Source of the DNA: Collinsella aerofaciens
GTDB lineage: Bacteria; Actinomycetota; Coriobacteriia; Coriobacteriales; Coriobacteriaceae
Direction of reading: 5' to 3'
NCBI RefSeq assembly: GCF_018785245.1
Contig: NZ_WQPL01000033.1
Coordinates: forward strand, 1 to 64,000
Length of the DNA stretch: 64,000 nucleotides
Position 1 is the first letter of the stretch. The number at the start of each line of letters is the position of its first letter. Positions 18,860 through 29,320 of the stretch are shown here, piece by piece. A program made the translations under genes and the position numbers. The notes beneath the pieces were generated by a model. The model was given only the letters and a program-made list of their open reading frames with translations, ran no database searches and had not been told where the DNA came from.

Positions 18860-18888
18860 TTGGCAGGAAGAGGCATTCCTGCTATCAT
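18860..18888 (+). promoter_or_regulatory. Promoter of rpsB-tsf
   Basis: TTGGCA (18860-18865), a 17-base spacer and TATCAT (18883-18888), preceded by TGC as an extended -10. This is the best promoter in the window. The leader of about 135 nt contains several short hairpins (for example GTTGC/GCAAC near 18897-18912 and CCCGG/CCGGG near 18956) and could host S2 autoregulation. Confidence 0.75.
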
Positions 18889-19029
18889 TCATCGGGTTGC
18901 TTCACGGCAACATGTTTTTATCACGCACGCGCGGCTACTTCATACCGTGGTGCCCGGGCTTTGGTAGCACATGTCCGGGTTGGTTTTGGAGGATGACCCC
19001 GCGCGGAGGCAAACCACAGGAGGTTTAAC

Positions 19030-19758
19030 ATGGCTACCAAGATTAATATCCGCACCCTGCTCGAGGCCGGCTGCCACTTCGGTCACCAGACCCGTCGCTG
19101 GAACCCCAAGATGAAGCCGTTCATCTTCGGTGAGCGCAACGGCATCTACATCCTCGACCTCAAGCAGACCATCCTCGACGCCGACCAGGCCTACACCTTC
19201 GTCAAGAACGTCGCCAAGGGTGGCAACGTGCTGTTCGTCGGCACCAAGAAGCAGGCTCAGGAGGCCGTCAAGAACGCTGCTGAGCGCGCCAACATGCCTT
19301 ACATCAACCAGCGTTGGCTCGGCGGTATGCTGACCAACTTCGTCACCATCCGCTCCCGCATCAACCGCATGGAGGAGCTCGAGGCCATGGTCGAGGACGG
19401 CCGCATGGCTGTTCTGCCCAAGAAGGAGCAGGCTGTGCTCGGCAAGGAGCTCACCAAGCTCCAGACCAACCTCGGTGGCGCCCGCGACATGAAGGGTCTG
19501 CCCCAGGCTCTCTTCGTCATCGACACCAAGCGCGAGGAGAACGCCATCAAGGAGGCTCAGCGCCTGAACATCCCCGTCGTCGCCCTGATCGACACCAACT
19601 CCGATCCCGACGAGGTCGAGTACGGCATCCCCTGCAACGATGACGCTATCTCCGCTGTCACCCTTATGTGCGAGCTCATGGCTGACGCCTGCCTCGCTGG
19701 CTCCGGCAAGGAGCAGGTCTCCGAGGCCGAGATGGCCGCTGAGCCCAAGGCCGAGTAA
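19030..19758 (+). CDS. rpsB: 30S ribosomal protein S2
   Basis: Late-assembling small-subunit protein at the back of the 30S, close to S1 or its equivalent. Typical S2 segments are visible: [19 protein letters not shown] near the N-terminus and [25 protein letters not shown] in the C-terminal half. The 242 residues end in a short acidic tail. A strong AGGAGGT precedes the ATG. It is co-transcribed with tsf, a nearly universal pairing. Confidence 0.98.
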   Translation: MATKINIRTLLEAGCHFGHQTRRWNPKMKPFIFGERNGIYILDLKQTILDADQAYTFVKNVAKGGNVLFVGTKKQAQEAVKNAAERANMPYINQRWLGGMLTNFVTIRSRINRMEELEAMVEDGRMAVLPKKEQAVLGKELTKLQTNLGGARDMKGLPQALFVIDTKREENAIKEAQRLNIPVVALIDTNSDPDEVEYGIPCNDDAISAVTLMCELMADACLAGSGKEQVSEAEMAAEPKAE

Positions 19759-19803
19759 ATCAGTCTTAGTTAATTCTTTTTCATCTCTTTGAAAGGAACC
19801 ACA

Positions 19804-20673
19804 ATGGCCCAGATTACCGCCGCTATGGTCAAGCAACTCCGCGAGATGACCGACTCCCCGATGATGGAGTGCAAGAAGGCTCTCGTCGAGGCTGACGGCG
19901 ACATGGACGCCGCTGTCGACGTTCTGCGTAAGAACGGCCTTGCCAAGGCTGCCAAGAAGGCTGGCCGTGAGACCAACGAGGGCGCTGTCGCCGCGTTCGT
20001 CTCCGAGGATGGCAAGACCGGCGCTCTGCTCGAGCTCTCCTGCGAGACCGACTTCGTTGGCTCCAACGCCAAGTTCACCGGCTTTGCTTCCAAGGTCGCT
20101 GAGGTTGTCGCTACCACCGAGCCTGCTGACGTCGACGCTCTGCTCGAGAAGCCGATGGGCGAGGAGACCGTTTCCTCCGAGCTCACCGAGATGATTCACA
20201 TCATGGGCGAGAACATGAAGATCTCCCGCTTCGCTGCCCGCAAGGCTGAGAACGGCGCGCTCGCTTCTTACATCCACATGGGTGGTAAGATCGGCGTCCT
20301 CGTCGAGTTCGCTTTCGAGAAGACCGAGACCGCTCAGGCTGAGTCCTTCAAGACCTTCGCTCACGACGTTGCCCTTCAGGTTGCCGCCGTCGCCCCGATC
20401 TGCGCTACCCGCGATCAGGTTCCGGCCGAGACCGTCGAGCACGAGAAGCAGATCTACATGGCTCAGGCTGCCGAGTCCGGCAAGCCCGAGGCCATTCAGG
20501 AGAAGATGGCTGTCGGCCGTCTGGAGAAGTTCTACAAGCAGTCCGTGCTCACCGAGCAGGAGTTCATCAAGGACAGCTCCCTCACCATCAAGAAGTACGC
20601 TGAGCAGGTCTCCAAGGAGCTCGGCGACACCATTACCGTCGTTGCCTTTGACCGTCTGGTCCGTGGCGAGTAA
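19804..20673 (+). CDS. tsf: Elongation factor Ts
   Basis: Nucleotide exchange factor for EF-Tu. The TDSPMMECKKAL motif in the N-terminal UBA-like domain and LLELSCETDFV in the core identify it. The 289 residues cover both dimerisation subdomains and the coiled-coil. ATG 19804 lies seven bases behind GAAAGGA. It is the second gene of the rpsB operon, which ends in a strong terminator directly after it. Confidence 0.98.
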   Translation: MAQITAAMVKQLREMTDSPMMECKKALVEADGDMDAAVDVLRKNGLAKAAKKAGRETNEGAVAAFVSEDGKTGALLELSCETDFVGSNAKFTGFASKVAEVVATTEPADVDALLEKPMGEETVSSELTEMIHIMGENMKISRFAARKAENGALASYIHMGGKIGVLVEFAFEKTETAQAESFKTFAHDVALQVAAVAPICATRDQVPAETVEHEKQIYMAQAAESGKPEAIQEKMAVGRLEKFYKQSVLTEQEFIKDSSLTIKKYAEQVSKELGDTITVVAFDRLVRGE

Positions 20674-20696
20674 ATAAGCTCTTGTAGCTGGTAATG

Positions 20697-20731
20697 AGCA
20701 GGCTGTGGGTTTTACTCACAGCCTGCTTTTT
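20697..20731 (+). terminator. Rho-independent terminator of rpsB-tsf
   Basis: A perfect 11-bp stem AGCAGGCTGTG/CACAGCCTGCT (20697-20707 with 20717-20727) is followed by TTTTTC. A smaller 6-bp hairpin (GGCTCT/AGAGCC, 20735-20750) comes right after it. Confidence 0.92.
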
Positions 20732-20790
20732 CATGGCTCTTATCAGAGCCTTTGATATCATATTGAGAGTCTAATTAAAGGAGGATCGCT

Positions 20791-21513
20791 TTGTCCGACA
20801 TCCGATATAAACGCGTGCTTCTTAAGCTTTCCGGCGAAGCACTGATGGGCGACGGCCAATATGGCATCGACCCCAAGGTTACCGACCATCTTGCCAAGCA
20901 GGTCAAGGAGCTGCTCGCCGTTGGCCATGAGGTCGGCGTCGTTGTCGGCGGCGGTAATATTTTCCGCGGCATGGCCGGCGCTGCCGGTGGCATGGAGCGT
21001 GCTCAGGCCGACTACATGGGCATGCTGGCAACCGTTATGAACGCGCTCGCCCTGCAGGATGCCTTCGAGCACAACGATGTTCCCTGCCGCGTTATGAGCG
21101 CTATCCAGATGAACGAGATCTGCGAGCCCTATATTCGCCGTCGCGCCATCAACCACCTTTCCAAGGGCAACGTCGTTATTTTTGCCGCCGGTTCGGGCAA
21201 TCCGTACTTTACGACCGACACCGCCGCGGCTCTTCGTGCGTGCGAGATCGGCGCCGAGATTCTGATTAAAGCCACCAAGGTTGACGGCATCTACGACAAG
21301 GATCCCGTCAAGTGCGCCGATGCCGTCCGTTTTGACAAGATTACCTATCACGAGGTGCTCGTCCGCGGCCTGCAGGTTATGGATTCCACGGCTACGGCAC
21401 TGTGCCAGGATAACCGTATGCCGATTTTGGTCCTCAACATCGATGGCGAGGACACCGTCAAGCGCGCGCTCGCGGGTGAGCCCGTCGGCACGCTCGTCTA
21501 TCAGGAGGATTAA
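20791..21513 (+). CDS. pyrH: Uridylate kinase
   Basis: Hexameric UMP kinase making UDP, feeding the product of the pyr genes at 34798-40121 into nucleotide and sugar-nucleotide pools. The amino-acid-kinase fold is recognised by [13 protein letters not shown] at the N-terminus, [10 protein letters not shown] and the C-terminal kinase segment with [18 protein letters not shown]. It uses a TTG start at 20791 behind a strong AAAGGAGG. First of a run pyrH-frr-uppS-cdsA-dxr-rseP-ispG-proS with gaps of 0-25 bases. Confidence 0.97.
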   Translation: MSDIRYKRVLLKLSGEALMGDGQYGIDPKVTDHLAKQVKELLAVGHEVGVVVGGGNIFRGMAGAAGGMERAQADYMGMLATVMNALALQDAFEHNDVPCRVMSAIQMNEICEPYIRRRAINHLSKGNVVIFAAGSGNPYFTTDTAAALRACEIGAEILIKATKVDGIYDKDPVKCADAVRFDKITYHEVLVRGLQVMDSTATALCQDNRMPILVLNIDGEDTVKRALAGEPVGTLVYQED

Positions 21514-21515
21514 GC

Positions 21516-22052
21516 ATGGCAGAGAACATCACCGCCCATATGGACAAGTCGCTCGAGTCCCTCAAGCATAACTTCTCCAAGGTCCGTACCGGCCGCGCCA
21601 ATGCCAACATTCTGTCCGACATCACCGTTGATTATTACGGTGTTCCCACGCCGGTCACGCAGGTTGCCGCCGTCAAGACCCCCGAGGCCCACATGTTGCT
21701 CATCGAGCCGTGGGACAAGGCACTCATCAATGCTATCGTCAAGGCCATCGGCGCTTCCGATCTGGGTATTACCCCCAACTCCGATGGCACCGTCGTTCGT
21801 CTGCCGTTCCCGGCTCCCACCGAGGAGCGCCGTCGCGAGCTCGTCAAGGAGTGCCGCGAGTACGCCGAGCAGGCCAAGGTGTCTATCCGTAACATCCGTC
21901 GCGACTTCAACAACAAGCTCGAGCGCGATGAGGAGCTCACCGAGGACGATGTCCGTCGCGAGCAGGCCAAGGTCCAGAAGCACACCGATGAGTATGTCGC
22001 CAAGGTCGAGGAGCTTCTGAAGGAAAAAGAAGCCGAGGTCATGGAGATCTAA
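21516..22052 (+). CDS. frr: Ribosome recycling factor
   Basis: Splits post-termination ribosomes together with EF-G. The family motifs are VRTGRANANILSDI in the first helix of domain I, KAIGASDLGITPNSDG, and LPFPAPTEERRRELVKECREYAEQ-type sequence in the three-helix bundle. The 178 residues are slightly shorter than the usual 185. It starts two bases after pyrH. Confidence 0.98.
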   Translation: MAENITAHMDKSLESLKHNFSKVRTGRANANILSDITVDYYGVPTPVTQVAAVKTPEAHMLLIEPWDKALINAIVKAIGASDLGITPNSDGTVVRLPFPAPTEERRRELVKECREYAEQAKVSIRNIRRDFNNKLERDEELTEDDVRREQAKVQKHTDEYVAKVEELLKEKEAEVMEI

Positions 22053-22053
22053 G

Positions 22054-22848
22054 GTGCAATACGACGAGCATAAACTGGTCGAGTACTTTGCCGACGCCCC
22101 TGCGGGCGTCGGTTTTTCCGACCTTGACCTCAATAACATTCCGCACCATATCTCGTGCATCATGGACGGCAACGGTCGTTGGGCTACGTCGCGCGGTCTT
22201 GCACGCACTGAGGGCCACAAGGCGGGCATCGTCTCGCTGCGCGAGATCATTACCGCCTGCGTGCGTCTGGGCGTCGACGTGCTTTCTGCCTATGCGTTTT
22301 CTACCGAAAACTGGAACCGCCCGCAGCATGAGGTCAACGTCTTGATGCATCTGTTTGCCAAGACGTTCATCGACGAGCTGCCGCTTCTGAAGCGTGAAAA
22401 CGTGCGCGTTGTCTTTTTGGGTGACATTTCCGCGCTGCCCAAGAAGACCCGCGACGTTTTTGAACGCGGTCTTGCCGAGTGCGCCGATCACACCGGTATG
22501 ACGCTGGCGCTTGCCGTCAACTACGGCGCGCGTGCCGAGATTACCCGCGCTGTCCGTCAGATTGCGCTCGATGCCGTCGCCGGCAAGATCGATCCTGCTG
22601 CTATCGACGATGATATGGTTGCCTCGCACCTCTATACCGCTGGACTTCCCGATCCGGAGCTTGTGATTCGCACCTCCGGTGAGCTGCGCCTTTCGAACTA
22701 TCTGCTGTGGCAGGTGGCTTATTCCGAGTTCTACGTCACCGATACCTATTGGCCCGACTTTGATCGTTGGGGCCTTGTCGACGCCATTTTGGCCTATCAG
22801 GGCCGTGACCGTAGGTTTGGTGGACTGAGCAAGACCGAGGAGGCTTAA
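22054..22848 (+). CDS. uppS: Isoprenyl transferase (undecaprenyl diphosphate synthase)
   Basis: cis-Prenyltransferase that makes the C55 lipid carrier for peptidoglycan from the IPP produced by the DXP pathway genes downstream. The diphosphate-binding motif ISCIMDGNGRWA (catalytic Asp), YAFSTENWNRP, and the C-terminal LLWQVAYSEFYVTDTYWPDF are all present. GTG 22054 is one base past the frr stop, with GGAG in the frr end as Shine-Dalgarno. Length 264 is normal. Product chain length cannot be read from sequence. Confidence 0.96.
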   Translation: MQYDEHKLVEYFADAPAGVGFSDLDLNNIPHHISCIMDGNGRWATSRGLARTEGHKAGIVSLREIITACVRLGVDVLSAYAFSTENWNRPQHEVNVLMHLFAKTFIDELPLLKRENVRVVFLGDISALPKKTRDVFERGLAECADHTGMTLALAVNYGARAEITRAVRQIALDAVAGKIDPAAIDDDMVASHLYTAGLPDPELVIRTSGELRLSNYLLWQVAYSEFYVTDTYWPDFDRWGLVDAILAYQGRDRRFGGLSKTEEA

Positions 22849-22850
22849 TC

Positions 22851-23750
22851 GTGTCCGATCGTCCCAAGGCATCTGCTCCCAAGACACCTGCGCGCAAAGC
22901 TGCCACCGCGGGAGCGCCTGCAGCGAAGAGCGGCGCCGGTTCGTGGCTGGCGGGCTTTATTACCCGTGCCGCCGCCGGTATCGTCTACGCCGTTGTCTTT
23001 ATCCTGTGCCTGGTTTTGGGTATCGTGCCCACGGCCATCTTTGTTGCCGTCATGAGCGGTCTGTGCTGCTATGAGTTTTTCCGTATGACAAGGCTTGATG
23101 GCAAGATGGCTAACGAGCGCATGGGTATCGCTGCCGCCGTACTCTTTCCGCTGTCGGCGTTGGGCGATTCGATGCTGCTGAATGCCCTGCTTTTTGCCCT
23201 GATGCTCGCTGTGGGCATTTGGTATGTCTGGTCGCCGCGTACCCGCATCTCTGATGTGGCCGTGACGCTCATGGGTCCCATCTACACTGGCTTTATGCTG
23301 TCGGCTATCGTGCTGCTGCGCGATGCCGTGCCCGGTTTTGCCGGCGCCCTGCTTTCGGTGGGCGTTTGTGCGTCCCTTTGGGTCTCCGATTCGTTTGCCT
23401 ACATCGTGGGCAGCCGTATCGGCAAGCACAAGATGGTTCCCAAGATCTCTCCCAAAAAGAGCTGGGAGGGGTTTGTCGGCGGCATCCTGGGCTCGGTTTT
23501 GATTTGGCTCATTCTGTGGGCGACGCACTTCTACAAGCTCAGCCTGCCCTATGCGCTGCTGTGCGGCGTGGTCGTGTCCATTTTGGGCGTTATCGGCGAC
23601 CTTATCGAGTCGCGCATCAAGCGTGGCGTGGGCGTCAAGGATTCCGGCAACCTTATCCCGGGCCATGGCGGCATGCTCGACCGTAGCGACTCGCTTATCT
23701 TTGGCTGCATTACCGCTCAGCTGCTTTTGATGATCGGAGGCGTGCTGTAA
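22851..23750 (+). CDS. cdsA: Phosphatidate cytidylyltransferase
   Basis: Integral membrane enzyme converting phosphatidic acid and CTP to CDP-diacylglycerol, the branch point of phospholipid synthesis. After a Lys/Ala-rich cytoplasmic N-terminus of about 35 residues there are about eight hydrophobic helices. The C-terminal CDS signature is visible in SPKKSWEGFVGGILGS and KDSGNLIPGHGGMLDRSDSL. It starts with GTG two bases after uppS, and its TAA overlaps the dxr ATG by one base. Confidence 0.96.
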   Translation: MSDRPKASAPKTPARKAATAGAPAAKSGAGSWLAGFITRAAAGIVYAVVFILCLVLGIVPTAIFVAVMSGLCCYEFFRMTRLDGKMANERMGIAAAVLFPLSALGDSMLLNALLFALMLAVGIWYVWSPRTRISDVAVTLMGPIYTGFMLSAIVLLRDAVPGFAGALLSVGVCASLWVSDSFAYIVGSRIGKHKMVPKISPKKSWEGFVGGILGSVLIWLILWATHFYKLSLPYALLCGVVVSILGVIGDLIESRIKRGVGVKDSGNLIPGHGGMLDRSDSLIFGCITAQLLLMIGGVL

Positions 23751-24937
23751 TGTCATTCCAGACGACGTATGGCCCCGATGGACGCCTCCGTGTTGCCATC
23801 CTGGGTTGTACGGGCTCTATCGGCACCCAGGCACTCGATGTGTGCCGTCAGCATGCTGATCGCCTGCAGGTGACGGCGCTGTCCGTTAATTCCAGCACCT
23901 CTGAGCTCGTTGCCGCTGCCCGCGAGTTCTCGGTTCCGGCGGTTGCCGTGGCCGATGTCGCTCACGGCGATGACGCCGTGCTGCAGGAGTTGCCCGAGGG
24001 AACGAAGCTCGGCGTTGGCGCGCAGGCGGTTTGCGAGCTCGCGCGTCGCGACGATGTCGACTGCGTGCTCGTTGCTATTGTGGGCGCCGCCGGTCTCGAG
24101 GCGAGCCATGCGGCCTTGACCTCTAATAAGCGCCTTGCCCTTGCCAACAAGGAGTCCCTCGTCGTCGGTGGCGACTTGCTTATGCCGTTGGCACAACCGG
24201 GCCAGCTTATTCCAGTCGACTCTGAGCACTCCGCCATCTACCAGTGCTATCTGGGGGAGGACCCGCGCGAGGCTCATTGTATTTGGCTTACCTGCTCGGG
24301 CGGTCCGTTCTTTGGCCGCACGCGCGACGAGCTCAATCGCGTGACGCGTGCCGATGCCCTCGCACATCCCACGTGGGCCATGGGTGCCAAGATCACCATC
24401 GACTCCGCCACCCTCATGAACAAGGGCCTGGAGCGCATTGAGGCCATGCATCTGTTTAACTGCGACCTCGATTTCATTAACGTGGTCGTGCAGCGTCAGT
24501 CCAAGATTCACTCTATGGTCGAGTTTGCCGACGGCTCCGTGATGGCGCATCTCGGTGCTTCCGACATGCGTATTCCCATCCAGTTCGCGTTCTCATATCC
24601 CGAGCGTTGGCATACCCCGGCGCCTCGTATCGATTTCCGTGAGCTGGGGCAGCTCACGTTTGATGCTGCCGACATGGATACCTTCCGCTGCCTGGCACTG
24701 GCCGAGCGTGCCGGCAAGACGGGTGGCACCATGCCGTGCGTCCTCAATGCCGCCAATGAGGTCGCCGTCGATGCCTTCCTACACGATGGCTGTAGCTTTA
24801 CCGATATCGATCGCATTGTGGAATCCTGCATGGATGCCCACGATATGCAGGCGGTCGATTCGTTTGAGCAGCTTCGCGACATCGATGCGTGGGCGCGTGA
24901 AAAGGCTGCGCAGGTGCTCGGCGCAACCCGTTCCTAA
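23750..24937 (+). CDS. dxr: 1-deoxy-D-xylulose 5-phosphate reductoisomerase
   Basis: First committed step of the MEP pathway, making MEP from DXP with NADPH. The NADPH site GCTGSIGTQALDV is near the N-terminus. The metal-binding region is in VDSEHSAIYQCY, and the substrate loop shows WAMGAKITIDSATLMNKGLE. Length 395 is typical. The gene overlaps cdsA by one base and shares this operon with ispG, so two MEP-pathway steps are adjacent to the user enzyme UppS. Confidence 0.97.
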   Translation: MSFQTTYGPDGRLRVAILGCTGSIGTQALDVCRQHADRLQVTALSVNSSTSELVAAAREFSVPAVAVADVAHGDDAVLQELPEGTKLGVGAQAVCELARRDDVDCVLVAIVGAAGLEASHAALTSNKRLALANKESLVVGGDLLMPLAQPGQLIPVDSEHSAIYQCYLGEDPREAHCIWLTCSGGPFFGRTRDELNRVTRADALAHPTWAMGAKITIDSATLMNKGLERIEAMHLFNCDLDFINVVVQRQSKIHSMVEFADGSVMAHLGASDMRIPIQFAFSYPERWHTPAPRIDFRELGQLTFDAADMDTFRCLALAERAGKTGGTMPCVLNAANEVAVDAFLHDGCSFTDIDRIVESCMDAHDMQAVDSFEQLRDIDAWAREKAAQVLGATRS

Positions 24938-24962
24938 CCCATAAGGATTGCTTTTTCGTTTT

Positions 24963-26324
24963 ATGGATACTGTTCTGAGCGTTCTCTCATCGGTCTTTTG
25001 GGGCCTGTTGATGCTTTCCGTCCTCGTGTTTTTGCATGAGGGCGGCCACTTTTTGGCGGCACGTGCCTGCGGCGTCCGTGTGACCGAGTTCTTTTTGGGC
25101 CTGCCGTGCCGCTTTGACATCCATTACACGTCGCGTCGCATTGGAACCAAGTTTGGCGTGACCCCGCTGCTGCTGGGTGGCTACGCTGCCATCTGCGGTA
25201 TGGATCCGACCGATGTCTCGTGCGCTGATCGCGTGCTCGCGGCTATCTACCGTCATGGTCGTGTGACCGTGGTCGACCTTGCCGCCGAGCTCGTGCTTTC
25301 CGAGGAGGATGTGCTCGAGGCTTGTGCCTTGCTCTTGGGTTGGGGCTCCATCGCGCCCTGGTATGAGGAAGGGGAGAAGCCCTCGCCGAGCTACTATCCC
25401 ACCAAGTATCAGACGCTGCCGCGAGACGCGGCGGGTTACACCACCTTTGACGGCCGCCGTTTCGATCGCGAACATTCAACTGCCGAGGGCGATGTGTGGG
25501 AGCTGCCGTGCGGCGAGGCCGAGTTCCTTGCGCAAGAACGCTCGCACACCTATCTTGGCCAGGGCTTTCTCAAGCGCGCCTTTATGCTGCTCGCGGGCAT
25601 TATTGTCAATATCTTGACGGGCTTTTTGCTCCTTATGAGTATCTATTCCATTGCGGGTGTCACCGTGCCGATGGATACCAACGTGATCGGTCAGGTTGAC
25701 GAGGGGTCTATTGCCGCCAAGGCGGGTATCGAGGGCGGCGACGCGATCCTTTCGGTTGACGGAGTATCGTGCTCTACCTGGATGGACGTTTACGATGCCA
25801 TCGGCAAGGCCGCCGGTAAGGACGATATCGCCATCGAGTACGAGCGTGACGGCAAGCAGCATTCGACCACGGTTGCGCTCAAAGAGGACGAGCGCCTAGG
25901 TGTGTATGCCTCTACGCAGGTGGTCCGTTTAGACCCCATCACGTCGGCTCGCCTGTCGTTCTCCTATGTCGTGCAGACAGCGGAGGGCGTGATGCGCCTG
26001 CTCCAGCCGCAGCATACGATGGAGATTCTCGACCAGTCCTCCTCGATCGTGGGCATTAGCGTTATGTCCTCACAGGCTGCTGCTGCCGGCCCTGCCACGT
26101 TCCTTTCGTTTGCCGCCCTCATTTCGTTCTCGCTTGGCTTTATGAACCTGCTGCCCATCCCACCACTCGATGGCGGCAAGCTGGTCATCGAGATCATTCA
26201 AAAGATTGCGGGCCGCGAGCTTCCGCTCAAGGTCCAGACGATTGTGAGCTATGTGGGCATCGCGCTCTTTGCGTTGCTGTTTGTCTATATGCTTCGTTCC
26301 GACATCCTTCGATTTATTCTGTAG
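24963..26324 (+). CDS. rseP: RIP metalloprotease RseP (site-2 protease, M50)
   Basis: Intramembrane zinc protease that cleaves membrane-bound regulators such as anti-sigma factors or signal peptide remnants. HEGGH (residues 25-29) lies in the first helix, a PDZ domain (about 228-300) in the middle, and the third zinc ligand is in NLLPIPPLDGGK near the end. Between the first and second membrane regions lie about 110 residues. Part of them (about 87-130, with RVTVVDLAAELVLSEEDVL) looks like a winged helix, unlike E. coli RseP. The second helix reads AGIIVNILTG, without the usual AGP proline. ATG 24963 is chosen; TTG 24948 is too close to AAGGA. Confidence 0.92.
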   Translation: MDTVLSVLSSVFWGLLMLSVLVFLHEGGHFLAARACGVRVTEFFLGLPCRFDIHYTSRRIGTKFGVTPLLLGGYAAICGMDPTDVSCADRVLAAIYRHGRVTVVDLAAELVLSEEDVLEACALLLGWGSIAPWYEEGEKPSPSYYPTKYQTLPRDAAGYTTFDGRRFDREHSTAEGDVWELPCGEAEFLAQERSHTYLGQGFLKRAFMLLAGIIVNILTGFLLLMSIYSIAGVTVPMDTNVIGQVDEGSIAAKAGIEGGDAILSVDGVSCSTWMDVYDAIGKAAGKDDIAIEYERDGKQHSTTVALKEDERLGVYASTQVVRLDPITSARLSFSYVVQTAEGVMRLLQPQHTMEILDQSSSIVGISVMSSQAAAAGPATFLSFAALISFSLGFMNLLPIPPLDGGKLVIEIIQKIAGRELPLKVQTIVSYVGIALFALLFVYMLRSDILRFIL

Positions 26325-26337
26325 GGGAGTGTTTGGA

Positions 26338-27420
26338 TTGTCTTTATCCCATCCTTTGCCGCGCGAGTTGACGCGCCCCGTGCATGTGGGCGGTGTACAG
26401 ATCGGTGGCGGCGCGCCGGTGGTGGTTCAGTCTATGACCTGCACCGATACCGCTGATGTCCAGGCAACGCTTGCGCAGGTTCGCGCGTTGGCGCAGGCTG
26501 GCTGCGATATCGTGCGTGTGAGCGTGCCCACCGAGGCCGCGCTTGAGGGTTTCCGCACCATCTGTGCCGAGTCTCCGGTGCCAATCGTTGCCGATATCCA
26601 CTTTAACCATAAGCTCGCCATTGGTGCCGTTGAGGCCGGTGCTGCCAAGCTGCGCATCAATCCCGGCAACATTGGCGATTGGGCCAAGGTCGATGCCGTG
26701 ATCGATGCCGCGGGCGCCGCTGGGTGCGCGATTCGCATTGGCGTGAACGCGGGCTCGCTTGAGCAGGATATCGCCGAGCGCGAAGACCTCACGCAGCCCG
26801 AAAAGCTCGTGATGTCGAGCGAGCGTTTCGTCAAGCATTTTGAAGACCGCGGCTTTACGAACATTGTGCTTTCGGCCAAGGCTCATAGCGTGCAAACGAC
26901 GCTCGATACCTATCGAGCCCTGTCGCGTGAGATTCCCCACGTTCCGCTTCACCTGGGCGTGACGGAGGCGGGGACCAAGCTCCAGGGCACCATCAAGAGC
27001 TCTGTAGGCTTGGGTATCTTGCTTTCCGAAGGCATTGGCGACACCATGCGTGTGTCGCTCACAGCCGATCCGGTTGAGGAGCCGCCGGTTGCCTGGGGTA
27101 TTCTGCAGTCGTTGGGCCTGCGTCGCCGTGGCCCCGAGATTGTCTCGTGCCCCACGTGCGCCCGCTGCCAGGTTAACCTTATTCCCATCGCCGAGGAGGT
27201 CACCGATCGGCTTAAGAACTACTCCGCGCCGCTTTCGATTGCTGTGATGGGATGTGCCGTTAATGGCCCCGGCGAGGCTTCTGATGCCGACCTGGGCGTT
27301 GCTTGCGGACGTGGTCAGGCCTTGCTCTTTTCGCATGGCCAGATCATTGGTAAAGTAGCTGAGGACCAAATTGTCGACGCGCTTATGGCAGAGGTCGACA
27401 AGCTTATTGAGGAGAAGTAA
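26338..27420 (+). CDS. ispG: 4-hydroxy-3-methylbut-2-en-1-yl diphosphate synthase
   Basis: Fe-S enzyme of the MEP pathway that opens MEcPP to HMBPP. The TIM-barrel part holds VQSMTCTDTADV and ADIHFNHKLA. The C-terminal cluster domain has the cysteine ligands in CPTCARCQ and MGCAVNGPGEA, the last with the Glu ligand. TTG 26338 lies eight bases behind GGGGAG and fits the family's short N-terminus; an upstream in-frame ATG lies inside rseP. The stop is followed directly by the proS ATG. Confidence 0.97.
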   Translation: MSLSHPLPRELTRPVHVGGVQIGGGAPVVVQSMTCTDTADVQATLAQVRALAQAGCDIVRVSVPTEAALEGFRTICAESPVPIVADIHFNHKLAIGAVEAGAAKLRINPGNIGDWAKVDAVIDAAGAAGCAIRIGVNAGSLEQDIAEREDLTQPEKLVMSSERFVKHFEDRGFTNIVLSAKAHSVQTTLDTYRALSREIPHVPLHLGVTEAGTKLQGTIKSSVGLGILLSEGIGDTMRVSLTADPVEEPPVAWGILQSLGLRRRGPEIVSCPTCARCQVNLIPIAEEVTDRLKNYSAPLSIAVMGCAVNGPGEASDADLGVACGRGQALLFSHGQIIGKVAEDQIVDALMAEVDKLIEEK

Positions 27421-29142
<1,722 letters not shown>

Positions 29143-29172
29143 TCGACGATTTCGCTTGTAGTTCGATATACG

Positions 29173-29223
29173 GGACGGCCCCGCATTTCTCCAGATCGGG
29201 GAGATGCGGGGCCGTCCTTTTAT
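29173..29223 (+). terminator. Rho-independent terminator of the pyrH-proS operon
   Basis: A stem of about 20 bp with a few G-U pairs (core GGACGGCCCCGCAT / ATGCGGGGCCGTCC, 29173-29186 with 29204-29217) is followed by TTTTATC. Confidence 0.93.
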
Positions 29224-29248
29224 CTTGTGGCATCCTCGATATCTAAAA

Positions 29249-29286
29249 GGAAAACCCCACAGCCCATGCGAGCTACGGGGTTTTCC
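29249..29286 (-). terminator. Terminator of the minus-strand APH-fold gene
   Basis: A perfect 10-bp stem GGAAAACCCC/GGGGTTTTCC (29249-29258 with 29277-29286). On the minus strand it is followed by TTTTAG, 35 bases after the stop codon of the gene at 29321-30085. Confidence 0.8.
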
Positions 29287-29320
29287 TTGTGCCTCCGATG
29301 CGAAATAAATCGCTCAGATA

